Source: Fulvimarina sp.
GTDB lineage: Bacteria > Pseudomonadota > Alphaproteobacteria > Rhizobiales > Rhizobiaceae
Length of the DNA: 64,000 nucleotides
NCBI GenBank assembly: GCA_002700095.1
Contig: PACL01000059.1
Coordinates: forward strand, 252,552 to 316,551
Direction: 5' to 3'
The notes under the pieces were generated by a model. It was not told where the DNA came from, did no database searches, and was given only the letters and a program-made list of their open reading frames with translations. Positions 11,224 through 20,449 of this stretch are shown here, piece after piece (within the stretch, counting starts at the first letter, position 1; each line of letters begins with the position of its first letter). A program made the position numbers and the translations under genes.

Positions 11224-12129
11224 ATGCGCCGCTCCTACACCCCCACCATCGGCGAGCTCGAAGCCTTCCGGGCGCTGGCGCAATCGGGCTCGGCCACCCG
11301 CGCGGCGCAGACCCTCGGCCTCACCCAGAGCGCCGTCAGCCGGTCGCTGCAGAGCCTGGAGGAGCGGCTCGGCGTCCGGCTGTTCCACCGGGTGCGCCAG
11401 CGGCTGATCCTGTCGGATGCCGGGCGCGCCTTCCTGCGCGATGCCGAGCGCATCCTGTCGGACATCGACGGTGCCGTCCTGACGGTCATGTCCTTTGGTG
11501 GCCGGGAACAGCTCCTGCGCCTCGTCGCCCTGCCGACCTTCGCCAGCGCCTGGCTGATCCCGCGTCTCGGGCGCTTTGCCGCGGTCGCGCCGGAGATCAC
11601 CATCGACGTCACCTCGGCGCTGGGGCCGGTGGATTTCTCCCGCGACCCGGCGGACGCGGCGATCCAGCGCCTCGAACTGCGCGCGCGCGGCGCCGAGGCG
11701 ATCGCGCTGCTCGACGAGACGCTGATCGTCGTCGCCAGCCCTGAGATCACCGGACGGTCCGGCGAACTCTCCGACGCCGACCTTGCCAGGCTGCCGCTGC
11801 TGCAGCAGGCGACACGGCCGGATCTCTGGCTCCGCTGGTTCCAGGAGGCGGCGATGGAGGCGGTGGACATCCTTCGGGGGCCGCGCTTCGAGCATTTCGG
11901 CATGGTGCTCGCGGCGGCCCGCGCCGCGCTCGGCGCCGCCCTCGTGCCGGCCATGCTGGTCGAGGAGGATCTGGCCTCCGGACGGCTGCTGCGGGCGTCT
12001 TCCCGAAGCCTCGACGGCGGCTCGCCCTATGGGCTGATCTTCCCGCCGCAACAGGCGGACAATCCGGCCTTCGTGGTCTTCCGAGACTGGCTGGTCGAGG
12101 AGGCCCGGGGATCGCCAGACCGGGCCTGA
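11224..12129 (+). CDS. LysR family transcriptional regulator (GcvA-like)
   Basis: '[49 protein letters not shown]'. Confidence 0.93.
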   Translation: MRRSYTPTIGELEAFRALAQSGSATRAAQTLGLTQSAVSRSLQSLEERLGVRLFHRVRQRLILSDAGRAFLRDAERILSDIDGAVLTVMSFGGREQLLRLVALPTFASAWLIPRLGRFAAVAPEITIDVTSALGPVDFSRDPADAAIQRLELRARGAEAIALLDETLIVVASPEITGRSGELSDADLARLPLLQQATRPDLWLRWFQEAAMEAVDILRGPRFEHFGMVLAAARAALGAALVPAMLVEEDLASGRLLRASSRSLDGGSPYGLIFPPQQADNPAFVVFRDWLVEEARGSPDRA

Positions 12130-12135
12130 CCCGGC

Positions 12136-13545
12136 TCAGGCGCCGGCGAGCCGCCTGCCGGCTGCCTCGCCGGCGATCCGGCCGAGGGTGACGGCGGTGA
12201 GGAGGCCGTTGCCGGAGAGATAGCCGGAAGCCTGCGATCCCGAAACGCCGCAGGCCGCGCCGCCGGCGGCGTAGAGATTGGCGAAGGCCGTTCCGTCCTG
12301 CCGCATCACCCGCGCTTCGCCATCGACCACGAGCCCGCCTTGCGTGTGGAACAGCGCCCCGGTGACCCGCACCGCCTTCAGGGGCGCCTGCAGCCGCGGC
12401 GCGTCGGCAAGGTTGCGGCCGAACGGATCCTCGCCGCCCGTCGCCTTGGCCTCCTCGAAGGCCTCCAGCGTCGTGGTGAGGGTCGCGGCGGGAAGCTTCA
12501 GCTTCTCGGCCAGCTCGCCGGTGGTCCAGGCCGAGACCACGCCATTCACCGCCTCCAGATTGCGAAAATCCTCGAACTGTCGGCAGATGCCGGCGATGCG
12601 TTCGTCGAAGATGGTGAAGGCGATGCCGTCCGGCTGCTTCAGCACCTCGGCCGCCTGTTCCGAATAGCCGCGGGATTCGTCGCTGAAGCGTCTGCCCTCG
12701 AGATTGACCTGGCAGCCGCCCTCGGTGATCGTCGCCCAGGTGAGGAGGATGCCGGCGGGATGGGCGACGGAGCCGTGGCCCTGGTGGCCAGAGAGGTGGG
12801 AGAGCTTCGCCCCCAGCGCCTCGCCCCACAGGACGGCCTCGCCCTGGTTGCCCTCATGGCCGAAATAGAGCGCGTCGGAAAGTTGCGGGATGTGTTCGGC
12901 GACGAGGTCCCGGTTGCCGCCATAGCCATTGCAGGCAAGGATCAGTGACGCTGCGCCGAGCCTCTCGCGGCCGCCGTCGGGGCGGGTGAAGGAGAGCCCG
13001 GTGACGCGGGCGTCGGCGCCGACGAAAAGCGTGTCGACGGCGCTGTCGCAGAGGATGTCGCAACCGGCGTCCTCCACCGCCTGGCGCAGGCGGTCGACCA
13101 GCTCCTGGCCGGACCGGCTGGGCAGGCCGTGCATCCGCCTGCGGGAATGGCCGGGATAGGAGAAGTCGGTGACGACGGAGAACGGCATCGCGAAGCGCTC
13201 GGCCAGCCATTCCACCGCCGGGCCGCTCGCCGCCGCGACGCGCTGCGCGAGGGCGGCCTCGGGCTCGTCATGCGCCTTCGTCATGATGTCGGCGGCAAAC
13301 AGCTCCGGCGTATCCTCGATGCCGGCGTCCTGCTGGAACCTGGTGCCGGCGGCCGGCACAAGCCCCGCCGACAGCGCCGTCGAGCCGGAGGGCGTCGCGT
13401 CGCGCTCGAGGATCAGCACCTCGCCGACGCCGGCCTCCCTTGCGGCGAGGGCGGCGGTCAGCCCCGCCGCGCCGGCCCCGACGATGACGAGCGGAACCTG
13501 CGTCTCGAACTCGGAAGGCTCCGCCCGCTCGATCCTTGCCATCAT
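12136..13545 (-). CDS. FAD-dependent oxidoreductase (fumarate reductase flavoprotein-like)
   Basis: 'QVPLVIVGAGAAGLTAALAAREAGVGEVLILERD' and 'GLVVDGEARVMRQDGTAFANLYAAGGAACGVSGSQASGYLSGNGLLTAVTLGRIAG'; start taken as MMARIERAE. Confidence 0.9.
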   Translation of the reverse strand: MMARIERAEPSEFETQVPLVIVGAGAAGLTAALAAREAGVGEVLILERDATPSGSTALSAGLVPAAGTRFQQDAGIEDTPELFAADIMTKAHDEPEAALAQRVAAASGPAVEWLAERFAMPFSVVTDFSYPGHSRRRMHGLPSRSGQELVDRLRQAVEDAGCDILCDSAVDTLFVGADARVTGLSFTRPDGGRERLGAASLILACNGYGGNRDLVAEHIPQLSDALYFGHEGNQGEAVLWGEALGAKLSHLSGHQGHGSVAHPAGILLTWATITEGGCQVNLEGRRFSDESRGYSEQAAEVLKQPDGIAFTIFDERIAGICRQFEDFRNLEAVNGVVSAWTTGELAEKLKLPAATLTTTLEAFEEAKATGGEDPFGRNLADAPRLQAPLKAVRVTGALFHTQGGLVVDGEARVMRQDGTAFANLYAAGGAACGVSGSQASGYLSGNGLLTAVTLGRIAGEAAGRRLAGA

Positions 13546-13779
13546 CCGTCCCCTTCCGGTGGTTGCGTCCCCATGGCGCCGCCATGTCTCGCGATCATGA
13601 CTAACCTGTCCGATGAAAAAGACAAGATTGGTCTGAGGCCTCGAATGACGCCGCCCATGAATGCTGGCTTTTTCGGCATTTCGCCCGCCATGCTGGCCAA
13701 GTTCTGCGCAGCGATGAATCGGTTGACAGGACAGAATCTGTCTGCCTGAATAGACAGCATCAGTCGGACCAAGGATCGC

Positions 13780-14649
13780 ATGGCCATCAGATCCCAGCCC
13801 ATCGTCGCGGAACCGCGCAAGGCGCTTCGGGTGTATCTGCACCTGAAGGACCGGATCCTGTCCGGAGCGCTGGCGCCGGCCCAGCGCATGGCGAGCGAGC
13901 CGGATCTGGCGACCGAGCATGGGGTATCCCGCGTCACCATCCGCGGCGCCCTGGAGCGGCTCGCCGAGGATGGTCTCGTCGAGCGGCGGCCGGGCTCCGG
14001 CACCTATGTCCGCGCCACCCAGCGCCCGCATGCGATCGTCGCCGACTTTTCCAACGTCTTCACCCATCTTGTGGAAATGGGCCGGCGCACCGACGTCCGG
14101 CTGCTCTCCTTCGGCTATGCCTTGCCGACGCCGGCTGTTGCCGAGGGGCTGGGGCTGGATGCCGGCGAGGAGGTGCAGCGCTCGGTTCGCGTGCGCATCG
14201 CCGACGGCACGCCGTTTTCCTACCTCGTCACCCATGTCCCGAAGCGGATCGGCATCTCCTATTCGGAAGCCGACTTGCGTTCGACGCCGCTGCTGGAGCT
14301 TCTGGAGCGCTCTGGCGCAAAGGTAGCGAGCGCTCGCCAGAGCGTCGGCGCCACCCAGGCCGGCCCCGAGATCGCCGAGGCGCTTTGCGTCGAGACCGGC
14401 GCGGCGCTGCTGTCGATCACCCGCATCGTCCAGGACGAGGCGGGCGAGGGCGTCGAATATCTCTACGGCCTCTACCGCCCGGATCTCTACGAACTCCAGC
14501 TCGATCTGGAGCGCACAAGGCGGGGCAGCGCCATGCGTTGGACCGCCAAATCCCCCTCCGCCGGCGAACGACCGGCGGTCGCCGCGCGGCCGGCGCCCCG
14601 TCCCACAGGCAAGAAGCTCTCGACCGGCAAAAGGAAGACGACGCGATGA
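13780..14649 (+). CDS. GntR family transcriptional regulator (UTRA type)
   Basis: 'MASEPDLATEHGVSRVTIRGALERLAEDGLVERRPGSGTYV'; divergent from the flavoprotein gene. Confidence 0.92.
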   Translation: MAIRSQPIVAEPRKALRVYLHLKDRILSGALAPAQRMASEPDLATEHGVSRVTIRGALERLAEDGLVERRPGSGTYVRATQRPHAIVADFSNVFTHLVEMGRRTDVRLLSFGYALPTPAVAEGLGLDAGEEVQRSVRVRIADGTPFSYLVTHVPKRIGISYSEADLRSTPLLELLERSGAKVASARQSVGATQAGPEIAEALCVETGAALLSITRIVQDEAGEGVEYLYGLYRPDLYELQLDLERTRRGSAMRWTAKSPSAGERPAVAARPAPRPTGKKLSTGKRKTTR

Positions 14650-15869
14650 CGAAACTGCATGACCAGATCAGCCGCCGCACCGTCCTCGGCGGTGGCGCGG
14701 CCCTCGCCGCCACCCTGGCGATGCCAGGTGTCCTGCGGGCCCAGGAGCCGAAGAGCGTCAAGATCGGCATCCTGCAGCCGGTGACCGGCAATCTCGCCCA
14801 GGATGGCGAACTCGGCCGCACCGGCGCCGAATATGCCATCAAGGCGGTGAACGATGCCGGCGGCATCCCGTCGCTCGGCGGCGCGACGCTCGAAATGGTG
14901 TTCGGCGACGCCCGCTCGACGCCCGAGGGCGGCACCGCCGAGGTCGAGCGGATGCAGTCCGAGGGCGTTGCCGGCATCGTCGGCGGCTTCGCCAGCCCGA
15001 TCTGCCTCGCCTCGAGCCAGGCCGCGGCGCGCTACGACCTGCCCTACGTCGTCGACGTCGGCGTCTCGGACAAGATCGTCCAGCGGGACCTTTCGAACAC
15101 CTTCCGCTTCGGCCCCGGCTTCGGCACCTGCTCGAAGACCGCCATCGAGAATCTGGTGAAGCTCAACGAGGCTGCCGGCAAGCCGGCCAGAACCGTCGTG
15201 CTCGTCCACGAGGACGGGCTGTTCGGCTCGGGCCTTGCCAAGCTGATGGCGACGGAGCTGCCGAAATACGGCTTCGAGATCTTCGAGACCATCGCCCATC
15301 CGACGCCGGCCCGCGACATGTCGAACGTCGCCCTGCGCATCCGCTCGCTGAAGCCGGACCTGATCATCCCCTCGTCCTACTATGGCGAGACGGTGCTCCT
15401 GATGCGCACGCTCTACCAGCAGCGGGTGCGGCCGATGGGCTATTATTCGGTGCTCAACGGCGCCGCCTCCAACATGCGCTTCGTCAAGGAATTCCCCGAG
15501 ATCGCCAATCTCGACATGGACTGCAACCACTGGCACGACCCCCGCAAGGAAGAAGCGATCCAGCTGAAGAAGGCCGTCGAGGACGCCGGCGGGCTGTGGG
15601 CCTACAACATCCCACTCAACTATTCCTGCGTGAAGCTACTCGCCGACGCCATCGACCGGGCAGGCTCCGTCGAGCCCAAGGCGATCAACGAGGCGCTGGC
15701 CGCCTCCACCTTCGAGGGTCACGTCATGCCCTATGGACCGACGAAGTTCGACAAGGGCCAGAACACCGGCGCCGCCCCGGTCTCGCTGCAGGTGCAGGAC
15801 GAGACGATCAAGGTGATCTACCCGGAAGAGTTCGCCGACGCCAAGCCGGTGTTTCCGATCAGCGGGTGA
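14646..15869 (+). CDS. Branched-chain amino-acid type ABC transporter substrate-binding protein
   Basis: Tat-like 'SRRTVLGGGAALAATLAMPG', 'VKIGILQPVTGNLAQDGELGRTGAEYAIKAVNDAGGI'. Confidence 0.93.
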   Translation: MTKLHDQISRRTVLGGGAALAATLAMPGVLRAQEPKSVKIGILQPVTGNLAQDGELGRTGAEYAIKAVNDAGGIPSLGGATLEMVFGDARSTPEGGTAEVERMQSEGVAGIVGGFASPICLASSQAAARYDLPYVVDVGVSDKIVQRDLSNTFRFGPGFGTCSKTAIENLVKLNEAAGKPARTVVLVHEDGLFGSGLAKLMATELPKYGFEIFETIAHPTPARDMSNVALRIRSLKPDLIIPSSYYGETVLLMRTLYQQRVRPMGYYSVLNGAASNMRFVKEFPEIANLDMDCNHWHDPRKEEAIQLKKAVEDAGGLWAYNIPLNYSCVKLLADAIDRAGSVEPKAINEALAASTFEGHVMPYGPTKFDKGQNTGAAPVSLQVQDETIKVIYPEEFADAKPVFPISG

Positions 15870-16010
15870 GGGGCGGGCGCCTCGCTTGAAGGCCTTGTCT
15901 CGAAGGCGCAGCATAGCTGTAGCCCCTCATCCTGAGGCGTGAGCGAAGCGAGCCTCGAAGGGCGAGGGGCGCTAGGCATCGACGTCGGCCGCAAGGCAGC
16001 GCGAACTGGA

Positions 16011-16045
16011 GCACCCCCATCTGTCCGGCAGGACAGAGGGGGGGT
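16011..16045. repeat. Strong GC hairpin / intergenic inverted repeat (gcacccccatctgtcc-ggca-ggacagagggggggtgc)
   Basis: Near-perfect inverted repeat read directly; lies between the SBP and permease genes. Confidence 0.75.
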
Positions 16046-16159
16046 GCCTGGCGCCACCATCGACCAAGGCATTGCCGCTCCGCCGCCAGACGATCGATCG
16101 ACCCGCCTCTATCGCGGTCAATGCAAAAGCCCACAGGCCAAACCAGAAAAAACCCATCG

Positions 16160-17032
16160 ATGTACTCACCCGACATCATCATCGAGGCGCTGCTCAACGG
16201 GCTTCTGACCGGGGCGATCTATGCGCTCGTCGCCCTCGGGCTGACGCTCGTCTACGGCGTCCTCCACATCATCAACTTCGCCCACGGAGCGCTGCTCGCG
16301 GCGGCGATGTTCGCCGTCCTATTGATCAACCAGCTCTTCGGCGTCGACCCCTATGTCCAGATCCCGTTCCTCACGGTGATCTTCTTCGCGGTCGGCTACG
16401 GGCTGCAGCGGCTGATCATCGGGCCGGCGAGCCACGGCCGCGACGAGAACATCCTGCTCGTCACCCTCGGCCTGTCGATCGTCATCGAGAACCTGCTCCT
16501 CGCCGGCTTCGGCTCCGACACCCGCTCGCTGAACACCGACTACTCCTTCAACGTCTACGAGGTCGGGCCCTATCTCCTCAGCCAGGTGCGGGTCTTCGGC
16601 GCCGCCGGCGCGCTGGTGACGGCGGCGCTGCTCTGGCTGTTCCTGTCGCGCTCGGACACCGGCAAGGCGATCCGCGCCGTCGCCAGGGAGAAGATCGGCG
16701 CCAGCCTGCAGGGCATCGACGTCGCCCATGTCTACGCCGTCACCTTCGGCCTCGGCTGCGCCTGCCTCGCCGTTGCCGCCTGCCTCCTGCTGCCGACCTT
16801 CTACGTCAATCCGAAGATCGGCAGCGCCTTCGTCCTCGTCGCCTTCACCATTGTCGTCCTCGGCGGCATGGGTTCGATCGTCGGCGCCATGCTCGGCGGG
16901 CTGATCATCGGCGTTGTCGAGAGCATGAGCGGCCTCTTCCTCGGCGAAAGCCTCGGCCAGATCGGTATCTTCGTGATCTTCATCCTGACGCTGCTGTTGC
17001 GGCCGACCGGCCTGTTCGGAGCCAAGGCATGA
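16160..17032 (+). CDS. livH: Branched-chain amino-acid ABC transporter permease (LivH-like)
   Basis: 'LLNGLLTGAIYALVALGLTLVYGVLHIINFAHGALLAAAMF'. Confidence 0.93.
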   Translation: MYSPDIIIEALLNGLLTGAIYALVALGLTLVYGVLHIINFAHGALLAAAMFAVLLINQLFGVDPYVQIPFLTVIFFAVGYGLQRLIIGPASHGRDENILLVTLGLSIVIENLLLAGFGSDTRSLNTDYSFNVYEVGPYLLSQVRVFGAAGALVTAALLWLFLSRSDTGKAIRAVAREKIGASLQGIDVAHVYAVTFGLGCACLAVAACLLLPTFYVNPKIGSAFVLVAFTIVVLGGMGSIVGAMLGGLIIGVVESMSGLFLGESLGQIGIFVIFILTLLLRPTGLFGAKA

Positions 17033-18018
17033 GTGCGCTGCGCCCTTATCTTCCTGTGATCGGCCTCGGCGTGCTGCTCGCCCTCGCGCCGCTCTTCGTC
17101 ACCTCCAACGTCGCCCTGAACTTCCTGGTCTTCACCCTGATCATCGCGCTGGCGGCGCAGGGCTGGAACCTCCTCGGCGGCTTCGGCGGGCAATTCTCCT
17201 TCGGCCACGCAGCCTTCTTCGGAGTCGGCGCCTATGTCTCGGCGATCTGGCAGATGAGCCTCGGCCTCGACGCCTGGACGGGCTTTGTTGCAGGCACCCT
17301 GGCTGGCGCCGTCACCGGCCTCACCATCGGCTTCCTCGCCTTCCGGGCGGGGCTGCGCGGCTCCTATTTCGCCCTCGTGACCCTCGCCTTCGCTGAGGTG
17401 TTCCGGGTTCTTTCCAACTCTTCCGAGGCGACCGGCGGGGCGGCCGGCCTGCTGCTGCCACTCCGGATCGGCGCGCAGAACCTGCAATTTGCCGACCGCT
17501 CGACCTTCCTCGCCTTCGTCGTCGCACTGACGATCCTCGTCCTTCTCCTCGTCCAGTGGATCCGCGGCTCGCGCTTCGGCGCCCAGCTGGTCGCGCTGCG
17601 CGAGAACGAGGAAGCGGCGCGGGCGCTGGGCGTCGACGTCTTCGCGGTCAAGCTGAAGGCCATCGGCCTTTCGGGCGCCATCACCGCGGCGGCGGGCGTC
17701 CTCTATCTGCAATATTTCCTGTTCATCGATTCCAACATCGTCTTCGGCACCTGGATCTCCGTCGAGGTCCTGCTCGCAGCGATCGTCGGCGGCCTCGGCA
17801 CGGTGCTCGGGCCGGTCGTCGGCGCGCTGGCGCTGCATGGCCTCGGCGAACTGGTGAAGCACCTCGCCGGCGACCTGCCGGGCATCGACCTTGCGGTCTA
17901 CGGCGCCGTGCTCGTCGTCGCCGTCGCCTTCCTGCCGGGCGGCCTCGTCGGCCTTTTCAGGCGAAAGCCGGCACCCCGGCAGGTGCGCAAGACGGCTCCC
18001 GAGGGAGGACGCGTCTGA
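17029..18018 (+). CDS. livM: Branched-chain amino-acid ABC transporter permease (LivM-like)
   Basis: 'WNLLGGFGGQFSFGHAAFFGVGAYVSAIW'; ATGA overlap with livH. Confidence 0.93.
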   Translation: MSALRPYLPVIGLGVLLALAPLFVTSNVALNFLVFTLIIALAAQGWNLLGGFGGQFSFGHAAFFGVGAYVSAIWQMSLGLDAWTGFVAGTLAGAVTGLTIGFLAFRAGLRGSYFALVTLAFAEVFRVLSNSSEATGGAAGLLLPLRIGAQNLQFADRSTFLAFVVALTILVLLLVQWIRGSRFGAQLVALRENEEAARALGVDVFAVKLKAIGLSGAITAAAGVLYLQYFLFIDSNIVFGTWISVEVLLAAIVGGLGTVLGPVVGALALHGLGELVKHLAGDLPGIDLAVYGAVLVVAVAFLPGGLVGLFRRKPAPRQVRKTAPEGGRV

Positions 18019-18833
18019 TGTCCACCACCCAGATGTCGCCGGCAACCGGGACGCTGCCCCCCGATGAGATGCTGCCCCCCGCTGAGATATTGAAAGTCGA
18101 GAATGTCACCATGCGCTTCGGCGGGCTCACCGCCGTCAACGACGCCTCGCTGACCGTCAAGAAAGGCTCGATCACCGGCCTGATCGGTCCGAACGGCGCC
18201 GGCAAGACGACGCTGTTCTCCATCGCCTCGGGCTTTCTGGCGCCGACCCGCGGCCGCATCGCCTTCGAGGGCGGCGACATCACCGGCGTCGCACCCCACA
18301 GGCTGGCCGAGCGCGGCCTCGGCCGCACCTTCCAGATCGTCAAGCCCTTCGCCGGGCTGTCGGTGCTGGAGAACATCGTCGTCGGCGCATTCCTGCGCCA
18401 TCCGCGCCGAGCCGATGCCGAGGCGGTGGCGGCCCGCGTCGCGGCACGGGTCGGCCTCGGCGACAGGCTGGACGATCCGGCCGCCAGCCTCACCGTTTCC
18501 GGCCGCAAGCGCCTCGAGGTCGCCAAGGCGCTGGCGACCGGGCCGAAGCTGCTCCTCCTCGACGAGGTTCTCGCCGGCCTCAACCCGTCGGAGGTCCGCG
18601 ACATCATCCCCGTCATCCGCGAGCTGCGCGATACGGGCATAACCATCCTGATGATCGAGCACGTCATGCAGGCCGTTGTCAGCCTCTGCGACGAGGTCTT
18701 CGTCCTCGCGCAAGGGGCGATCATCGCCGGCGGCACGCCGCAACAGGTGGTGTCCGATCCGAAGGTCATCGAGGCCTATCTCGGCAAGGGCGCGGCGGCG
18801 CGCCTCAATCGCGGGGAGACGGCCGATGCTTGA
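18018..18833 (+). CDS. livG: ABC transporter ATP-binding protein (LivG-like)
   Basis: Walker A 'GPNGAGKTTLFSIASGF', 'LLLLDEVLAGLNPSE'. Confidence 0.95.
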   Translation: MSTTQMSPATGTLPPDEMLPPAEILKVENVTMRFGGLTAVNDASLTVKKGSITGLIGPNGAGKTTLFSIASGFLAPTRGRIAFEGGDITGVAPHRLAERGLGRTFQIVKPFAGLSVLENIVVGAFLRHPRRADAEAVAARVAARVGLGDRLDDPAASLTVSGRKRLEVAKALATGPKLLLLDEVLAGLNPSEVRDIIPVIRELRDTGITILMIEHVMQAVVSLCDEVFVLAQGAIIAGGTPQQVVSDPKVIEAYLGKGAAARLNRGETADA

Positions 18834-19527
18834 AGTCGAGGGACTGAAGGCCGGCTACGGCAGCGTCGAGATCCTGCGCGGCATCGATCTCAGCGTGAAG
18901 GAAGGTGAGATCATCGCCGTCCTCGGCTCCAACGGCGTCGGCAAGACGACGCTGAACATGGTCCTTTCGGGCCTTTTGAAGGCGAAGGGCGGCGACATCC
19001 GCTTCGAGGGGCGCTCGCTGAAGACCTGCTCGCCCGGCCAGATCGTTGCCTCGGGACTGATCCAGGTGCCCGAGGGCCGGCGCATCTTCCCCAACATGGG
19101 CGTGCGCGAAAATCTCGAGCTCGGCAGCTACGGCCGGGCAAGGCAGAACCGCGCGCAAAATCTCGACAAGGTGTTCGAGACATTCCCGCGGCTGAAGGAG
19201 CGGATCGGCCAGTTCGCCGGCACCCTGTCCGGCGGCGAGCAGCAGATGCTCGCCATCGGCCGCGGCCTGATGGCCGAGCCGAAGCTCTTGATCCTCGACG
19301 AGCCCTCGCTCGGCCTGTCGCCGCTTCTCGTCGAGGAGATGTTCGGCCTGATCAAGCGCCTGAATGGCGAGGGCCTGACGATCATGCTGGTCGAGCAGAA
19401 TGTCGTCCAGTCGCTGGAGCTGGCGACGCGGGCTTATGTCATCGAGAACGGCGCCGTCGCGATTTCGGGCAAGGCCGCCAATGTCGCCGCCGATCCGGAA
19501 TTGCGCCGAACCTATCTCGGCCTTTGA
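18826..19527 (+). CDS. livF: ABC transporter ATP-binding protein (LivF-like)
   Basis: Walker A 'GSNGVGKTTLNMV', 'LSGGEQQMLAIGRGLMAEPKLLILDEPSLGLSP'. Confidence 0.95.
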   Translation: MLEVEGLKAGYGSVEILRGIDLSVKEGEIIAVLGSNGVGKTTLNMVLSGLLKAKGGDIRFEGRSLKTCSPGQIVASGLIQVPEGRRIFPNMGVRENLELGSYGRARQNRAQNLDKVFETFPRLKERIGQFAGTLSGGEQQMLAIGRGLMAEPKLLILDEPSLGLSPLLVEEMFGLIKRLNGEGLTIMLVEQNVVQSLELATRAYVIENGAVAISGKAANVAADPELRRTYLGL

Positions 19528-19573
19528 TGCGCGCGGCTCAGCGCCGCCACCAAGACATACGAGGAAACGCACC

Positions 19574-20449
19574 ATGTCTCTCAAAGCGAGACTGTCCCGG
19601 GACGGCGTCGTCGTCGCGCCCGGCATCTACGATCCGCTGACCGCGCTGATTGCGACTGAGGCCGGCTTCGAGGCGATGTATCTGTCGGGTGCCGCCGTCG
19701 CCTATACCCGGCTTGGCCGATCCGACATCGGCCTGTCGACCATGACCGAGATGGTCGAGACGATCCATCTGGTGCGCGACCGCGTCGACACGCCGATGAT
19801 CGTCGATGCCGACAACGGTCATGGCAACGCCCTCAACGTCCAGCGCACCGTGCGCATGTATGAGCGGGCCGGCGCCAACGCCCTGCAGCTGGAAGACCAG
19901 AGCCTGCCCAAGCGCTGCGGCCACCTGTCGGGCAAGAAGCTCGTCACATCCGGCGACATGGTCGGCAAGATCAAGGCGGCCGTCGATGCCCGCGCGAGCG
20001 ATGAAACGCTGATCATTGCCCGCACCGACGCCATCGCCGTCGAAGGCTTCGATGCCGCCGTCGAACGGGCCGAGCGTTACGCCGAGGCCGGTGCCGACAT
20101 TCTCTTCGTCGAGGCGCCGCGCAGCGAGGACGAGCTGTCGCAGGTGACGGCCCGCTTTGCCGCCCGCCTGCCGCTTCTCGCCAACATGGTCGAGGGCGGC
20201 GCGACACCGATGAAGAATGCCGACGATCTCGGCGCACTCGGCTTCAAGATCGTGATCTTTCCCGGCGGGATCGTGCGCGCCGTCGCCAGGGCCGCCGGCG
20301 ACTACTACCGCTCGCTCCACGAGCACCGCAGCAACACACCCTTCAAGGACCGCATGTTCAACTTCGACGAGCTGAACGACGTCATCGGCACGCCCGAGCT
20401 TCTGGCGCTCGGCACCCGCTATGAGGATCCGGACGGAGCCGCCGAATGA
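19574..20449 (+). CDS. Isocitrate lyase/PEP mutase superfamily protein
   Basis: 'APGIYDPLTALIATEAGFEAMYLSGAAVAYTRLGRSDIGL', 'IVDADNGHGNALNVQRTVRMYERAGANALQLEDQSLPKRCGHLSGKKLV'. Confidence 0.93.
   Translation: MSLKARLSRDGVVVAPGIYDPLTALIATEAGFEAMYLSGAAVAYTRLGRSDIGLSTMTEMVETIHLVRDRVDTPMIVDADNGHGNALNVQRTVRMYERAGANALQLEDQSLPKRCGHLSGKKLVTSGDMVGKIKAAVDARASDETLIIARTDAIAVEGFDAAVERAERYAEAGADILFVEAPRSEDELSQVTARFAARLPLLANMVEGGATPMKNADDLGALGFKIVIFPGGIVRAVARAAGDYYRSLHEHRSNTPFKDRMFNFDELNDVIGTPELLALGTRYEDPDGAAE

Noticed and set aside
12136-14235. Taking the full 699-aa ORF as the flavoprotein
   Set aside because: N-terminal about 230 aa is antisense to the GntR gene start and lacks homology-like features; the Rossmann motif begins shortly after MMARIERAE at 13545.
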